58,726 nt of DNA from Nitrospirota bacterium (GTDB lineage Bacteria > JACPQY01), in NCBI GenBank assembly GCA_016190245.1, contig JACPQY010000055.1, positions 1 through 58,726 of the forward strand. The letters are read 5' to 3'. A program made the translations under genes and the position numbers. Positions 8,369 to 17,210 of this stretch are shown here, piece by piece. Below the pieces are notes generated by a model, which was given only the letters and a program-made list of their open reading frames with translations, was not told where the DNA came from and searched no databases. Within the stretch, counting starts at the first letter, position 1, and each line of letters begins with the position of its first letter.

Positions 8369-9208
8369 TCACTCGATGACCACAACCTGGATCGGGTTGG
8401 GCGTGAAGGTCAGCCCGAGCAGCAGGAGGCTGACCACTGCGACGGCCCGGGTTCGGCCATCGATCGGCGTCACATTGTCGATCGGCGGGGGATGGCGCAA
8501 ACCGATCACGAAGAGCAGGACGGATCCCCAGATGAACCATCCGAGCCATAGCCAAGCAAGGGCGTAGAGAACGACCACGGTGGCCGCCCCCACATAGGGG
8601 GACCTCCGACCCAATACCGAGTACGCGATGTGGCCCCCGTCGAGTTGGCCCACAGGAATGAGGTTCAGGCAGGTGACGAACAGCCCCACCCACGCCGCGA
8701 ACGCGACGGGGTGGAGCGAGAGAAAATACCCATCCGGGAGATCCCCCACGACCATTCGGCTCACGAATGAGAAGATCAAATTGTCGCCGAGTTGGTAGGT
8801 CAGACCGGGTTCGCGTACGGCTACGGGCCGCACCTCGGAAAGGTGCAGCCCCACGTAAAGAGCAGGGATGGCCACGAGGAGGCCGGCGAGGGGTCCCGCA
8901 GCGCCGATGTGGACGAGGGACTTCCGGTTCAGAACAGGCGACCGCATCCGGATGAAGGCCCCGAAGGTTCCGATGGGGGGCGGCCCGGGGATGAAGTGGG
9001 GAAGACTCGCATCGACATGGTGATAGCGGGCCGTGAAGTAGTGGCCCAATTCGTGCGTGAGCAGGATCATCATCAAGGTGACGGAGAATGGCCAGTAGGC
9101 GAACAGGCTCGCGTCGGACTGCCCGCTCACCTTGCGGCTGGCGTACAGCGTCGTCACGACCGTGAGGGCCAATAGGAGGAGTGGGAGACGGTAGTCCCTC
9201 CGCCGCAT
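8369..9208 (-). CDS. Site-2-type membrane metalloprotease (M50 family)
   Basis: A 279-residue polytopic membrane protease. The zinc site HELGH (in LLTHELGHYFTARYHH) lies within a transmembrane segment near residue 51, and the second motif with the Asp ligand is LNLIPVGQLDGGHIAYS. Roughly six hydrophobic segments are visible. The PDZ domain of RseP-type enzymes is missing, so this belongs with the shorter group related to plant EGY proteins. It probably cleaves membrane proteins within the bilayer. The ATG at 9208 is preferred over GTG 9211 because a TAGAAT -10 lies 6 bases upstream. Divergent from rdgB. Confidence 0.88.
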   Translation of the reverse strand: MRRRDYRLPLLLLALTVVTTLYASRKVSGQSDASLFAYWPFSVTLMMILLTHELGHYFTARYHHVDASLPHFIPGPPPIGTFGAFIRMRSPVLNRKSLVHIGAAGPLAGLLVAIPALYVGLHLSEVRPVAVREPGLTYQLGDNLIFSFVSRMVVGDLPDGYFLSLHPVAFAAWVGLFVTCLNLIPVGQLDGGHIAYSVLGRRSPYVGAATVVVLYALAWLWLGWFIWGSVLLFVIGLRHPPPIDNVTPIDGRTRAVAVVSLLLLGLTFTPNPIQVVVIE

Positions 9209-9214
9209 CACCGG

Positions 9215-9220
9215 ATTCTA
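9215..9220 (-). promoter_or_regulatory. -10 of site-2 protease gene, leaderless
   Basis: TAGAAT on the minus strand, 6 bases before the ATG at 9208. The -35 region is weak (GTGAAT, 17 bases upstream). Confidence 0.5.
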
Positions 9221-9342
9221 GCGCGATTTGCTCGTGAATTCACGGCGGACGCCGCCGCCTTGCGGTCGGCCCTGTGAGATGGGCGCAGGAATAACGCTTG
9301 CGCCGCTCATGGGCGGTCGCCGACAGGCCGGTACGTGCCGCG

Positions 9343-9370
9343 TTGATTTTTGGGGGCAAATCTGAATAAT
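9343..9370 (+). promoter_or_regulatory. Promoter of rdgB operon, leaderless
   Basis: TTGATT (9343-9348), 16-base spacer, AATAAT (9365-9370), 8 bases to the ATG at 9379. Confidence 0.6.
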
Positions 9371-9378
9371 GAAGTCGC

Positions 9379-9987
9379 ATGGTCCAAGAGGCAGCGCTTC
9401 TGATTGCCACTCGAAACGATGGTAAATTCAATGAATTCAAGGAGTTGTTCTCAGATCTCCCTTTCAAGCTCCTCAGTCTAGGGGGTCAGGAAGGAGGCTT
9501 GGACGTGCCCGAGGACGGGTCCACCTACGAGGCTCACGCCCAATCCAAGGCATTGGCCGGGACCCAAAAGTTCCAGGTACCGTGCCTCGGGGAGGACTCT
9601 GGATTGGAGGTGGAGGCGCTCGACAGCCGTCCTGGCGTCTATTCGGCGCGCTATGCCGGGCCGAACGCCACCGACAGGGCGAACAACCTCAAGGTCCTTA
9701 GGGAACTGGGGCGAAAGCGGCTCCCACTGCCCAAGCGCCGTGCGAAGTTCGTCAGTGCCCTTTGCCTCGCCCTGCCGGATGGGCGCGTATTTTCCTCCAT
9801 CGGGGCCGTGACGGGCCTCATCACACTGCGCGGCCGTGGGAAAAATGGGTTCGGCTACGACCCCATTTTCTACCTGCCCGAGTTCAAACGGACATTCGCG
9901 GAGATCACACTTGCGGAGAAAAATCGCCTGAGCCATCGCGCCAAGGCTTTCGACGGATTGCGCAAGTACCTCAAGAAACTGTTGTAG
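9379..9987 (+). CDS. rdgB: XTP/dITP diphosphatase (non-canonical purine NTP pyrophosphatase)
   Basis: A 202-residue cytosolic house-cleaning enzyme that hydrolyses XTP, ITP and dITP to monophosphates. Family signatures: LLIATRNDGKFNEFKEL at the N-terminus, EDSGLEVEALDSRPGVYSARYAG with the metal and base residues, GFGYDPIF, and LSHRAKAF near the end. First gene of the operon; glmM starts 2 bases after its stop. Confidence 0.95.
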   Translation: MVQEAALLIATRNDGKFNEFKELFSDLPFKLLSLGGQEGGLDVPEDGSTYEAHAQSKALAGTQKFQVPCLGEDSGLEVEALDSRPGVYSARYAGPNATDRANNLKVLRELGRKRLPLPKRRAKFVSALCLALPDGRVFSSIGAVTGLITLRGRGKNGFGYDPIFYLPEFKRTFAEITLAEKNRLSHRAKAFDGLRKYLKKLL

Positions 9988-9989
9988 GC

Positions 9990-11345
9990 GTGGGCAAGCT
10001 TTTCGGGACTGACGGCATACGGGGCGTCGCGAACGAGTACCCGATGACCCCCGAACTGGCCCTCCAGCTCGGCATGGCGACAGGATACCGCTTCGGGACG
10101 CGGAATCGCCGGGGTCGGATCATCATCGGGAAAGACACGCGTCTCTCTTGCTATATGTTTGAGAATGCCCTGGCGGCGGGCATCTGTGCGCTGGGATCGG
10201 ACGTCATGCTTTGCGGCCCCGTTCCCACGCCCGCCGTGGCGTATCTTACCGCCAGCATGCGCGCCGACGCGGGCGTGGTGATCTCGGCTTCGCACAACCC
10301 CTACCAGGACAACGGGATCAAGTTCATCGGGCCGGACGGCTTCAAACTTAACGACCAGATCGAGAGCGAGATCGAGGAACTGGTGCTTTCGGAGAAACCG
10401 GATCGGGAACGTGTTCGAGCGTCAAGGATTGGTCAAGCACGTCGAATCTCCGATGCAACAGGGCGTTACATTGTATTCTTAAAGAATTACTTCCCAAAGG
10501 ACCTGTCCCTGGAGGGGCTCAAGATCGTGGTCGATTGCGCGAACGGCGCCTGCTACCGGGTGGCTCCGCAGGTCTTTTCCGAGTTGGGGGCGGAGGTGAC
10601 GGCCCTCGCCATCTCGCCCAACGGTCGGAATATCAATGATGGGTGTGGCGCCACGTCCCCTCAGAACCTCGCAAGCCGGGTATGCGAGGAGGAGGCGGAC
10701 TTCGGCGTGGCGCTCGATGGAGATGGTGATCGGGCGATCCTAGTCGATCACGCCGGGGAGATCGTGGACGGTGACGAGATCATGGGGTTATGCGCCATTG
10801 AGTTTCACAAGTCGAAGAGGCTGGCGAACGACACGCTGGTGGCGAGTGTCATGAGTAACTACGGTCTCGAGATCGCGCTTCGGGAAAGGGGGATCCGGGT
10901 CGTTCGCGCGCCGGTTGGCGACCGGTACGTGGTCGAGGAAATGCAGAAGGGGGGTCATGTTCTGGGTGGGGAGCAGTCGGGCCACGTCGTCTTCCTGGAC
11001 CGGCACACCACCGGCGACGGCATTCTCACCGCCATCGAGGTTCTGTCGATCTGCGCGAGGAGCGGCCGCCGCCTCGCGGAACACAAACGCTTCATGGATC
11101 GCGTGCCGCAGGTCCTGCTCCGGATCCAGGTCCGGGAGAAGCGACCTCTGGAGGAGATGGCCTCTGTGGCAGGGGCGATCCGTGGCGTGGAGGGAGAGCT
11201 GAATGGGGGTGGGCGGGTCTACGTCCGATACTCCGGAACGGAGCCGGTGGCCCGCGTGCTGGTGGAGGGGCGCGACGAGGCGTTGATCCGCGCCTACGCC
11301 CAGAAAATCGCGCGAGAGATCGAGAAGGAAGTTGGGGCCGGCTGA
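9990..11345 (+). CDS. glmM: Phosphoglucosamine mutase
   Basis: A 451-residue enzyme that converts glucosamine-6-phosphate to glucosamine-1-phosphate for UDP-GlcNAc, feeding peptidoglycan and LPS. Start is GTG at 9990, giving the canonical [13 protein letters not shown] opening. The phosphoserine loop is [15 protein letters not shown], the Mg loop is DGDGDRAI, and the sugar-binding loop is [10 protein letters not shown]; the phosphate-binding end [17 protein letters not shown] is intact. A 2-base gap to rdgB implies coupling. Confidence 0.96.
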   Translation: MGKLFGTDGIRGVANEYPMTPELALQLGMATGYRFGTRNRRGRIIIGKDTRLSCYMFENALAAGICALGSDVMLCGPVPTPAVAYLTASMRADAGVVISASHNPYQDNGIKFIGPDGFKLNDQIESEIEELVLSEKPDRERVRASRIGQARRISDATGRYIVFLKNYFPKDLSLEGLKIVVDCANGACYRVAPQVFSELGAEVTALAISPNGRNINDGCGATSPQNLASRVCEEEADFGVALDGDGDRAILVDHAGEIVDGDEIMGLCAIEFHKSKRLANDTLVASVMSNYGLEIALRERGIRVVRAPVGDRYVVEEMQKGGHVLGGEQSGHVVFLDRHTTGDGILTAIEVLSICARSGRRLAEHKRFMDRVPQVLLRIQVREKRPLEEMASVAGAIRGVEGELNGGGRVYVRYSGTEPVARVLVEGRDEALIRAYAQKIAREIEKEVGAG

Positions 11346-11380
11346 GGGGCCGACCGCCGAGCGAAACCGCGGTTTTACCG

Positions 11381-12121
11381 ATGCGACGCCGACTTTTCGT
11401 CAACGTGGACCATGTGGCGACCGTTCGCCAGGCGCGGCGCGGGCGCTACCCGGACCCCGTGGCGGCGGCCGTGCTGGCGGAACTCGCCGGGGCGGACGGG
11501 ATCATCGTGCACCTGCGGGAGGATCGGCGCCACATCCAGGATCGCGACCTTCGGGTCCTGATGGAAACGATTCAGACGGAGGTGCATCTGGAGATGGCAG
11601 CGGTGGACCAGATGGCAGGCGTGGCGCTCGAGGCCCGGCCCCGTGTGTGCGTGCTGGTTCCGGAGCGCCGGGAGGAATTGACAACGGAGGGTGGCCTCGA
11701 TGTCTTCCATCATCCCGCAGAGATCCGGCGCGTGGTGGGCAGGCTCAGCCAAGCGGCGCTACAAGTGAGTCTCTTCGTGGATCCGGATGAGGGCCAGATT
11801 CGTGCCTCGAGAGAAGTCGGGGCGGACATGGTCGAACTCCACACGGGCGAGTATTGCAACGCGCGGCCGGGCGAGGAGCAGTCGCGCCAGCTCGAACGCC
11901 TGCGGCAAGGGGCACAGGTCGCGCGTGCCGCCGGACTGCGCGTGGCTGCGGGGCACGGACTGGACTACGTCAATCTTCCCTCCGTGCGCGCCATTCCCGA
12001 GATCGAGGAGTTCAACATCGGTTTCAGCATCGTGGCGAGGGCGGTGCTGGTGGGTTTCGAGAGGGCGGTGCGGGAGATGGTGGGTCTTCTCCGACCGTCC
12101 GACAGCCCGGCAGGAGCGTAG
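11381..12121 (+). CDS. pdxJ: Pyridoxine 5'-phosphate synthase
   Basis: A 246-residue TIM-barrel enzyme that condenses 1-deoxy-D-xylulose-5-phosphate with 3-amino-1-hydroxyacetone-1-phosphate to pyridoxine phosphate (DXP-dependent vitamin B6 route). Motifs: [14 protein letters not shown] at the start, [17 protein letters not shown], the [10 protein letters not shown] segment, and AGHGLDYVN. Thirty-five bases separate it from glmM and five from acpS. The glmM-pdxJ-acpS-nnr order is a familiar bacterial arrangement, including many deltaproteobacteria. Confidence 0.95.
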   Translation: MRRRLFVNVDHVATVRQARRGRYPDPVAAAVLAELAGADGIIVHLREDRRHIQDRDLRVLMETIQTEVHLEMAAVDQMAGVALEARPRVCVLVPERREELTTEGGLDVFHHPAEIRRVVGRLSQAALQVSLFVDPDEGQIRASREVGADMVELHTGEYCNARPGEEQSRQLERLRQGAQVARAAGLRVAAGHGLDYVNLPSVRAIPEIEEFNIGFSIVARAVLVGFERAVREMVGLLRPSDSPAGA

Positions 12122-12126
12122 GGACG

Positions 12127-12510
12127 GTGCCGGTGTACGGTGTGGGTGTGGATCTGGTCGAGGTGGGGCGTGTGGACCGCCTCCTCAAGCGCTACAAGGA
12201 ACGGTTTCTTCAGCGTGTGTTCACCACAGGGGAGAGACAGTACGCCGCGCGCAAGGCCCACACGGCGGAACATCTGGCCGGGCGATTCGCCGCCAAGGAG
12301 GCCTTCGTCAAGGCGCTGGGGACGGGACTGAGGCAAGGCATCGTCTGGACGGACGTGGAGGTCGTTCGCGAGAAGGGGGGGCGTCCTTCGCTCCAGCTCC
12401 ACGGTCGCGCGAAGGAGTTGGCAGCGAAGGCCGGTGTCGTTCGGATGGCCCTCTCGATTTCTCACACTTCGGCGCTTGCGATGGCGCAGGTGATCCTGGA
12501 AACAGCGTAG
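12127..12510 (+). CDS. acpS: Holo-[acyl-carrier-protein] synthase
   Basis: A 127-residue phosphopantetheinyl transferase that activates acyl carrier protein with coenzyme A. The Mg ligands are the Asp in GVGVDLVEVGRV and the Glu in GRFAAKEAFVKALGTG. The C-terminal ALSISHTSALAMAQVI is typical. Start taken as GTG 12127, five bases after pdxJ; GTG 12133 is possible. nnr begins 7 bases after the stop. Confidence 0.93.
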   Translation: MPVYGVGVDLVEVGRVDRLLKRYKERFLQRVFTTGERQYAARKAHTAEHLAGRFAAKEAFVKALGTGLRQGIVWTDVEVVREKGGRPSLQLHGRAKELAAKAGVVRMALSISHTSALAMAQVILETA

Positions 12511-12517
12511 TGGCACG

Positions 12518-14068
12518 ATGAAGATCGTTCGCGCGGAGCAGATGCGCCGGATCGACGAGCACGCGATCGGGCGCATGGGCATCCCTTCGCTCTCGCTGAT
12601 GGAAAGGGCAGGAGCCGGCGTGGTCGCGGTGATGGCTCGACGGTTCGGACCACTCAAGAATCGACGGATCGCGGTGGTGTGTGGGAAGGGCAATAACGGG
12701 GGCGATGGGTTTGTCGTCGCCCGGCTGACCGCCGGGGCCGGGGCTCGCGCCGCAGTAGTTCTGATCCCGCCGGCCGGCGAAATCAGCGGGGACGCACGCA
12801 CCAACCTGCGGCGGTGGAAATCGGCTCGGGGCCGCGTCCTGCCTCTGGGCTCAGCAGCGCGCAGGGAAATAGAGGGATCGGATCTCGTGGTGGACGCGGT
12901 GTTTGGGACGGGACTCTCCCAGCCTGTCAGGGGTGACTACGGCACGGCGATCGAATGGATCAATGCGAGTGGGAAGCCGGTGGTGAGCGTGGACATCCCA
13001 TCGGGCGTCAATGGCTCGACCGGGGAAATCATGGGAGACGGCGTGCGCGCGTCTATCACGGTTGCACTCGGGCTCCCCAAGCGTGGTCACGTCGTCGGGC
13101 CGGGGGCATCGCGGACGGGTCGGCTGGAGGTGGTGGACATAGGACTCCCTCCGGCGTCCCTCGCGCAGGAATCCTCGGATGAAGAGCTGATCACGTGGGA
13201 TGAGGTGCGGCAACTCCTCCCGTCTCGCCGGTTCGAAAGCCACAAGGGCGACTTTGGGCACCTGCTCCTGGTCGGCGGGTCGCGTTCGAAAGTGGGGGCG
13301 ATCGTGTTGGCGGCTCGTGCTGCCTTGAGATCGGGTGCAGGCCTCGTCACGGCCGCCGTCCCTGGGGCGGCCGATACGTCGTTTCACGCCGCCGTAGCCG
13401 AGGCCATGTCGATTGGACTGGCCGAGAAGGACGGCTGCGTGTCCCGGGAGGCGGCCGATACGGTCATTCGCTCGGCGGGGGAAAGGTCGGCGGTTGCCCT
13501 GGGCCCGGGCCTGGGTTGGAACGAGGAAACGGAGGCGTTCGTCGCTGCCGTCGTCCCGCGGATCGAGGCACCTTGTGTGATTGATGCGGACGGTCTCAAC
13601 GCGATCGCGCGAAGGCTCGACCTCGTGAAATCGCGCAAGGGAGAGACCGTGCTTACGCCGCATCCGGGGGAGATGTCGCGTCTCCTTGGACGTCCGGTGG
13701 CTGAGGTGCAGGGTGACCGTGTGGGTACGGCGCGGGCTCTTGCAAGCGAGAGCGGTGCGGTTTCCGTCCTCAAGGGGGCCCGGACGGTGGTGGTCGCGCC
13801 ACAGGGCCGGAGTTTCTTCAATCCGACGGGGAATCCCGGGATGGCCACGGGCGGGACAGGCGACGTGCTCACGGGGATGATTGGCGCTCTTCTCGCGCAG
13901 GGTCTGAACGCTGTGGACGCGGCGCGTGCGGGTGTCTACCTGCACGGCTTGGCAGGCGACACGGTGGTTGTCGCCTGCGGCCAGACGGCCCTGATCGCCT
14001 CCGACATGATCGACGTTCTTCCCGAAGTGTTCCTTGCGCTGGAGAGGGGGTTTCCACCTCCCGCTTGA
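12518..14068 (+). CDS. nnr: Bifunctional NAD(P)H-hydrate repair enzyme (epimerase/dehydratase)
   Basis: A 516-residue fusion. The N-terminal ~215 residues are the YjeF_N epimerase (IPSLSLMERAG, GKGNNGGDGFVVARLT, VSVDIPSGVNGSTGE). The C-terminal part is the ADP-dependent (S)-NAD(P)H-hydrate dehydratase, a ribokinase-fold protein (GDFGHLLLVGGSRSKVGAI, TPHPGEMSRLLG, GNPGMATGGTGDVLTG). Together they repair damaged NADH and NADPH. Last gene of the rdgB operon. Confidence 0.95.
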   Translation: MKIVRAEQMRRIDEHAIGRMGIPSLSLMERAGAGVVAVMARRFGPLKNRRIAVVCGKGNNGGDGFVVARLTAGAGARAAVVLIPPAGEISGDARTNLRRWKSARGRVLPLGSAARREIEGSDLVVDAVFGTGLSQPVRGDYGTAIEWINASGKPVVSVDIPSGVNGSTGEIMGDGVRASITVALGLPKRGHVVGPGASRTGRLEVVDIGLPPASLAQESSDEELITWDEVRQLLPSRRFESHKGDFGHLLLVGGSRSKVGAIVLAARAALRSGAGLVTAAVPGAADTSFHAAVAEAMSIGLAEKDGCVSREAADTVIRSAGERSAVALGPGLGWNEETEAFVAAVVPRIEAPCVIDADGLNAIARRLDLVKSRKGETVLTPHPGEMSRLLGRPVAEVQGDRVGTARALASESGAVSVLKGARTVVVAPQGRSFFNPTGNPGMATGGTGDVLTGMIGALLAQGLNAVDAARAGVYLHGLAGDTVVVACGQTALIASDMIDVLPEVFLALERGFPPPA

Positions 14069-14074
14069 GGGCGG

Positions 14075-14104
14075 GCCGGGCGAGGTGCTGTCTCTCTGCC
14101 CGGC
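14075..14104 (+). terminator. Possible terminator hairpin after nnr
   Basis: GCCGGGC and GCCCGGC pair around a 16-base loop 7 bases after the nnr stop. There is no T tract, so support is weak. Confidence 0.3.
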
Positions 14105-14112
14105 GGTGATGC

Positions 14113-14146
14113 TACTGTACAATGGACGGCCGTCTATTGTACAGTA
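14113..14146. repeat. 34-bp palindrome, copy 1
   Basis: TACTGTACA and TGTACAGTA arms flank a central GACGGCCGTC palindrome; the whole 34 bases are self-complementary except one position pair. A second copy of the same design lies at 51550-51583. It lies between convergent genes (nnr and the PA0069-type radical SAM gene). Confidence 0.8.
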
Positions 14147-14184
14147 CACGGTCTGTCCGGGGGCTTGACCGGTGAAGGACACGC

Positions 14185-15306
14185 TCAACCGAAGAGGCTG
14201 AGCTGCGGAGGGGGCACGCGACGGGGGCGGAACTGCGTGACGTCCAGCGGGGGGGCGTCGCGAGGGATGCCGAGTCGGCGGGTGGCAAGTTCGAAGCGGC
14301 GGCGGATCAATTGGGCAAAGGGGTCGGTTCCCGCCTGGCGCCGGTGGAAGGCGGCGTCATTGCGGCGGCCGTGGTGCGTTTGACGGATGAGGCGCAGAAC
14401 CCGCCGGGACCGGAGCGCTTCCTCGGCCTCCAGCCACTCCTCGAAAAGCGTATCCACACCCTTGGGCAGGCGAAGGAGGGCGTAGTCTGCCCATCGGGCG
14501 TCGGCGTGCGCGGCGGCGGCGAGAATGGCTTCGATCTCGACATCGGTGAGGCCCGGAATGACCGGCGCGATAAGCACGCCGGCGGGAACTCCGGCCGCGA
14601 CAAGCTTCTGAACCGTTTGAAGGCGGCGAACAGGGGCGCACGCGCGGGGTTCCATGCGGCGCGCCAGCCTCCGGTCCAGCGTGGTGACCGAGAGAGTGAC
14701 GTGCGCGAGGCTCGCTCCCGCCATCGGAACGAGTATGTCAAGGTCGCGTTCCACGAGAGCGCTCTTGGTGACGATGGTCACCGGATGTCGGTATTCGAGG
14801 AGGACCTCGAGAATCCCCCGCGTGACGCGGCGCTCACGTTCGACCGGCTGGTAGGGATCAGTATTCGTCCCCATCGCGATCGGCTTGCAGACGTATCGCG
14901 GACGTCCCAGTTCCCTACGCAGGAGCGTCGGCGCGTCCGGCTTCGCGAAGAGACGGCTCTCGAAGTCGAGTCCGGCCGACATGCCGAGGTAGGCGTGGGA
15001 TGCGCGGGCAAAGCAGTAAATGCAGCCGTGTTCGCAGCCACGGTATGGATTGATGGAACGATCGAAGGGGATGTCCGGGGAGTTGTTTCGGGTGAGCACG
15101 GAGCGGGCGTGGTCGTCGGTGACGGTGGTTCTCAAGGGGGGTGGCTCAGGATTGGTTGGTTCCCAGCCGTCATCGAACGGCTCGTGGCGGTGCGGTTCGA
15201 AGCAGCCCGTGGGGTTGCTCATCGCTCCGCGCCCGCGGTGTGACCTTGCCCTCGGAGTGGCCTCGGATCTGGGCCGGTCGCTGCCGGGGGATGGAGTGCG
15301 GCGCAC
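14185..15306 (-). CDS. PA0069-family radical SAM protein
   Basis: A 373-residue radical SAM protein. The cluster motif is CEHGCIYC (in NPYRGCEHGCIYCFARASH), preceded by NNSPDIPFDRSINPYRG, the PA0069/Rv2578c signature. The N-terminal SHRGRGAMSNPTGCFEPH matches the family's usual RGRGA-SNP-GRFE start, so I keep the GTG at 15306. Members resemble spore photoproduct lyase; their substrates are not established. The GTG shares one base with the stop of the thioesterase gene (TAGTG), so the two are coupled. Confidence 0.9.
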   Translation of the reverse strand: MRRTPSPGSDRPRSEATPRARSHRGRGAMSNPTGCFEPHRHEPFDDGWEPTNPEPPPLRTTVTDDHARSVLTRNNSPDIPFDRSINPYRGCEHGCIYCFARASHAYLGMSAGLDFESRLFAKPDAPTLLRRELGRPRYVCKPIAMGTNTDPYQPVERERRVTRGILEVLLEYRHPVTIVTKSALVERDLDILVPMAGASLAHVTLSVTTLDRRLARRMEPRACAPVRRLQTVQKLVAAGVPAGVLIAPVIPGLTDVEIEAILAAAAHADARWADYALLRLPKGVDTLFEEWLEAEEALRSRRVLRLIRQTHHGRRNDAAFHRRQAGTDPFAQLIRRRFELATRRLGIPRDAPPLDVTQFRPRRVPPPQLSLFG

Positions 15307-15815
15307 TACCTGGCGGCGTGCGCTTTGGGGGGGGGCGTGACGGGAGGTGTGGGAAGCTGATCGGAGGGTGTCGGCACGACGAGGTCGGCGAGGAATGAAG
15401 GGTCCGTCACTCGGCCGTTCTTGAGGATCAGGAGGCGGGCGAGGGCACTTGTGTGAAGGGTCTCACCTACAAACACGTCCTGGCGGACGTGGACCACCTT
15501 GCCGTTTAGGCCATCGAAGCGCGTTTGGAGCTGGAAGCGCGTGCCTGGTCTGAGTTCGCGGCGGTAGGTGACGTCCACACCGCCGAGCATAGGTCTGCAT
15601 CGTTCGCGAACAAGCCGGGCCGCCGCGCCCGACCGGAGGATGAGGTCCATCCGGCCGGCATCGAAGTACAGGAGATACACGGCATTGTTCATGTGTCGGT
15701 TCAGGTCGCAGTCGCGGATCTTGACGCGCCAAGTTGTGATGCTGGCGGGTTGCCGCGTGGGGCGGAAGCGGTACTTGAGATAGATCCACAGGAGTCGGAG
15801 GTGGTAACGGATCAC
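15306..15815 (-). CDS. Thioesterase-superfamily (hotdog) protein
   Basis: A 169-residue single-domain hotdog protein of the acyl-CoA thioesterase/THEM6-like type. The motif RDCDLNRHMNNAVYLLYFDAGRMDLILRSG carries the Asp and the N-x-H-M-N-N-x-x-Y core. The N-terminus MIRYHLRLLWIYLKYRF may be a short membrane anchor or amphipathic helix. It probably hydrolyses acyl-CoA. A C9 tract (15327-15335) lies near the 3' end and could shift the last ~10 codons into the coupled radical SAM gene. Middle gene of a three-gene minus-strand operon. Confidence 0.82.
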   Translation of the reverse strand: MIRYHLRLLWIYLKYRFRPTRQPASITTWRVKIRDCDLNRHMNNAVYLLYFDAGRMDLILRSGAAARLVRERCRPMLGGVDVTYRRELRPGTRFQLQTRFDGLNGKVVHVRQDVFVGETLHTSALARLLILKNGRVTDPSFLADLVVPTPSDQLPTPPVTPPPKAHAAR

Positions 15816-15827
15816 GGTGAGGATTTG

Positions 15828-16661
15828 TCAGTCGTTTCCGAGGCGCATGGCCCGACGAGTGCCCCACTCGAAGAGCGATTGGGGCAGGGCGCTTTTGAGG
15901 AGGGGGAGTAGGCGGGCATCAGGTCCCAGGCGGTACCGGAGGCGCGGCCGAGGGTTGGAGAGGACTTTCAGGATCGCGCGCGCGAGGGTGGCGGGTTCCA
16001 CTCCGTTCTGCTGAGAGCGGGCCATATAGCCGAGAGCGCCCTCGCGGGCCGAATCGTACTCGGAGATCCGGCGGGTGGTGCGCCTCGTGGCCTCCGTCAT
16101 TCCCGATCGAAAGAACCCCGGCTCCAAGAGGACCACCCGGATGCCGAGCGGCCTGAGCTCGTGGCGGAGAGATTCCGCGAGGCCCTCAAGGGCGAACTTG
16201 CTGGCGGCATAGAAGCCGGCAAAGGGGACCGAGACGAGACCCGCCATGGACCCCACGATCAGGATTTGGCCACACCGGCGGGAGCGCATGTGGGGCAGGA
16301 CGGCCTGGATCATCCGGACGACGCCGAAAAAGTTGGTGTCGAATTGGTCACGGGCCTCGGCGATGGAGGTTTCTTCCAACGCCCCGCCCAGGAAGTAGCC
16401 GGCGTTGTTGATGAGGATGTCCAGACGGCCTTCGGTTTGGAGAACCTCGTTCACGCAGCGGCGGGCGGACGCGTCGTCTTGCACATCGAGTTTGAGCAGG
16501 GTGGGGGCTCCTCGGTCGCGTGCAGTGGCTGCCGATCCTCGGCGGGTTGTCCCGTACACTCGGTAGCCGTTCGCCGCCAGGAGCGTCGCCGTGGCCAGGC
16601 CGAGTCCACTGGAGGCACCCGTGACGAGGACGACGGGCCGGTTCGGGCGGCTGTCAGGCAT
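15828..16661 (-). CDS. Short-chain dehydrogenase/reductase
   Basis: A 277-residue classical SDR. NAD(P) loop is VTGASSGLGLATA, the structural motif is INNAGYF, and the catalytic YAASK is followed by FALEGLAESL. The Arg pair after the glycine loop (GTTRRG) suggests NADPH preference. It resembles lipid- or retinol-type short-chain reductases, but the substrate is unknown. It heads the SDR-thioesterase-radical SAM operon; the thioesterase starts 12 bases after its stop. Confidence 0.9.
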   Translation of the reverse strand: MPDSRPNRPVVLVTGASSGLGLATATLLAANGYRVYGTTRRGSAATARDRGAPTLLKLDVQDDASARRCVNEVLQTEGRLDILINNAGYFLGGALEETSIAEARDQFDTNFFGVVRMIQAVLPHMRSRRCGQILIVGSMAGLVSVPFAGFYAASKFALEGLAESLRHELRPLGIRVVLLEPGFFRSGMTEATRRTTRRISEYDSAREGALGYMARSQQNGVEPATLARAILKVLSNPRPRLRYRLGPDARLLPLLKSALPQSLFEWGTRRAMRLGND

Positions 16662-16670
16662 AGACTGGGG

Positions 16671-16698
16671 ATTCTATCGGGGTTGGCGCGTCGTTCAA
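16671..16698 (-). promoter_or_regulatory. Promoter of SDR-thioesterase-radical SAM operon
   Basis: On the minus strand: TTGAAC (16693-16698), 16-base spacer, TAGAAT (16671-16676), then 9 bases to the ATG at 16661. Nearly leaderless. Confidence 0.65.
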
Positions 16699-16720
16699 GC
16701 GGGAGGTAGAGCGGTGGAGT

Positions 16721-16753
16721 TTGGTGGAAGAGCGCGGCGGATTATTGTATACC
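16721..16753 (+). promoter_or_regulatory. Possible promoter of universal stress protein gene
   Basis: TTGGTG (16721-16726) with either TTGTAT (16745-16750, 18-base spacer) or TATACC (16748-16753). The ATG follows at 16761. Weaker than the others. Confidence 0.35.
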
Positions 16754-16760
16754 ATCGCGC

Positions 16761-17210
16761 ATGTCGAGACCCGGTTTGCACGTCCGCAGGATCCTGGTGC
16801 CGGTGGACTTCTCCGACCACGCGCTCAACGCCGTTCGCGTATCGGAAGAGATCGCGCGACGGTACAGGGCGAAGATCTTCCTGCTTCACGTTCTCGTCCC
16901 GCTGCAATTCGGGGTGTACATGCCCCATCCCAGATCCGACGAGGAGATTCTGAGGCAGGCCTCGCAGGAGGCCGAGCGGCAGATGCGGGCGTTCCTGAAG
17001 AAGATCCGCGAGTCGGGCCGGAGGTGGACCATCCTCTACGAGTCCGGTCCAGCCTCGGTGCGGATCCTGGAAGTGGCGGAAAAGCGGAAGATGGACCTGA
17101 TCGTGATCGGATCTCTGGGGCGGACCAATCTGGTTGACTACCTGATGGGGAGCACGGCGGAGAACGTGGTGCGCCGCTCGAAGGTCTCGGTACTAGTTGT
17201 TCGGCCCTAG
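16761..17210 (+). CDS. Universal stress protein (UspA family)
   Basis: A 149-residue single-domain protein. It opens VRRILVPVDFSDHALNAVRV and carries the ATP-binding signature GSLGRTNLVDYLMGSTAENVV near the C-terminus, so it is probably of the ATP-binding class. The stop codon lies inside the left terminal repeat of a MITE-like insertion; before insertion the gene may have ended slightly differently. Confidence 0.93.
   Translation: MSRPGLHVRRILVPVDFSDHALNAVRVSEEIARRYRAKIFLLHVLVPLQFGVYMPHPRSDEEILRQASQEAERQMRAFLKKIRESGRRWTILYESGPASVRILEVAEKRKMDLIVIGSLGRTNLVDYLMGSTAENVVRRSKVSVLVVRP

Noticed and set aside
14113-14146. LexA (SOS) box
   Set aside because: TACTGTA...ACAGTA half-sites resemble E. 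coli LexA sites, but the spacing between CTGT and ACAG is 22 bases instead of 8, and the site lies between convergent gene ends.
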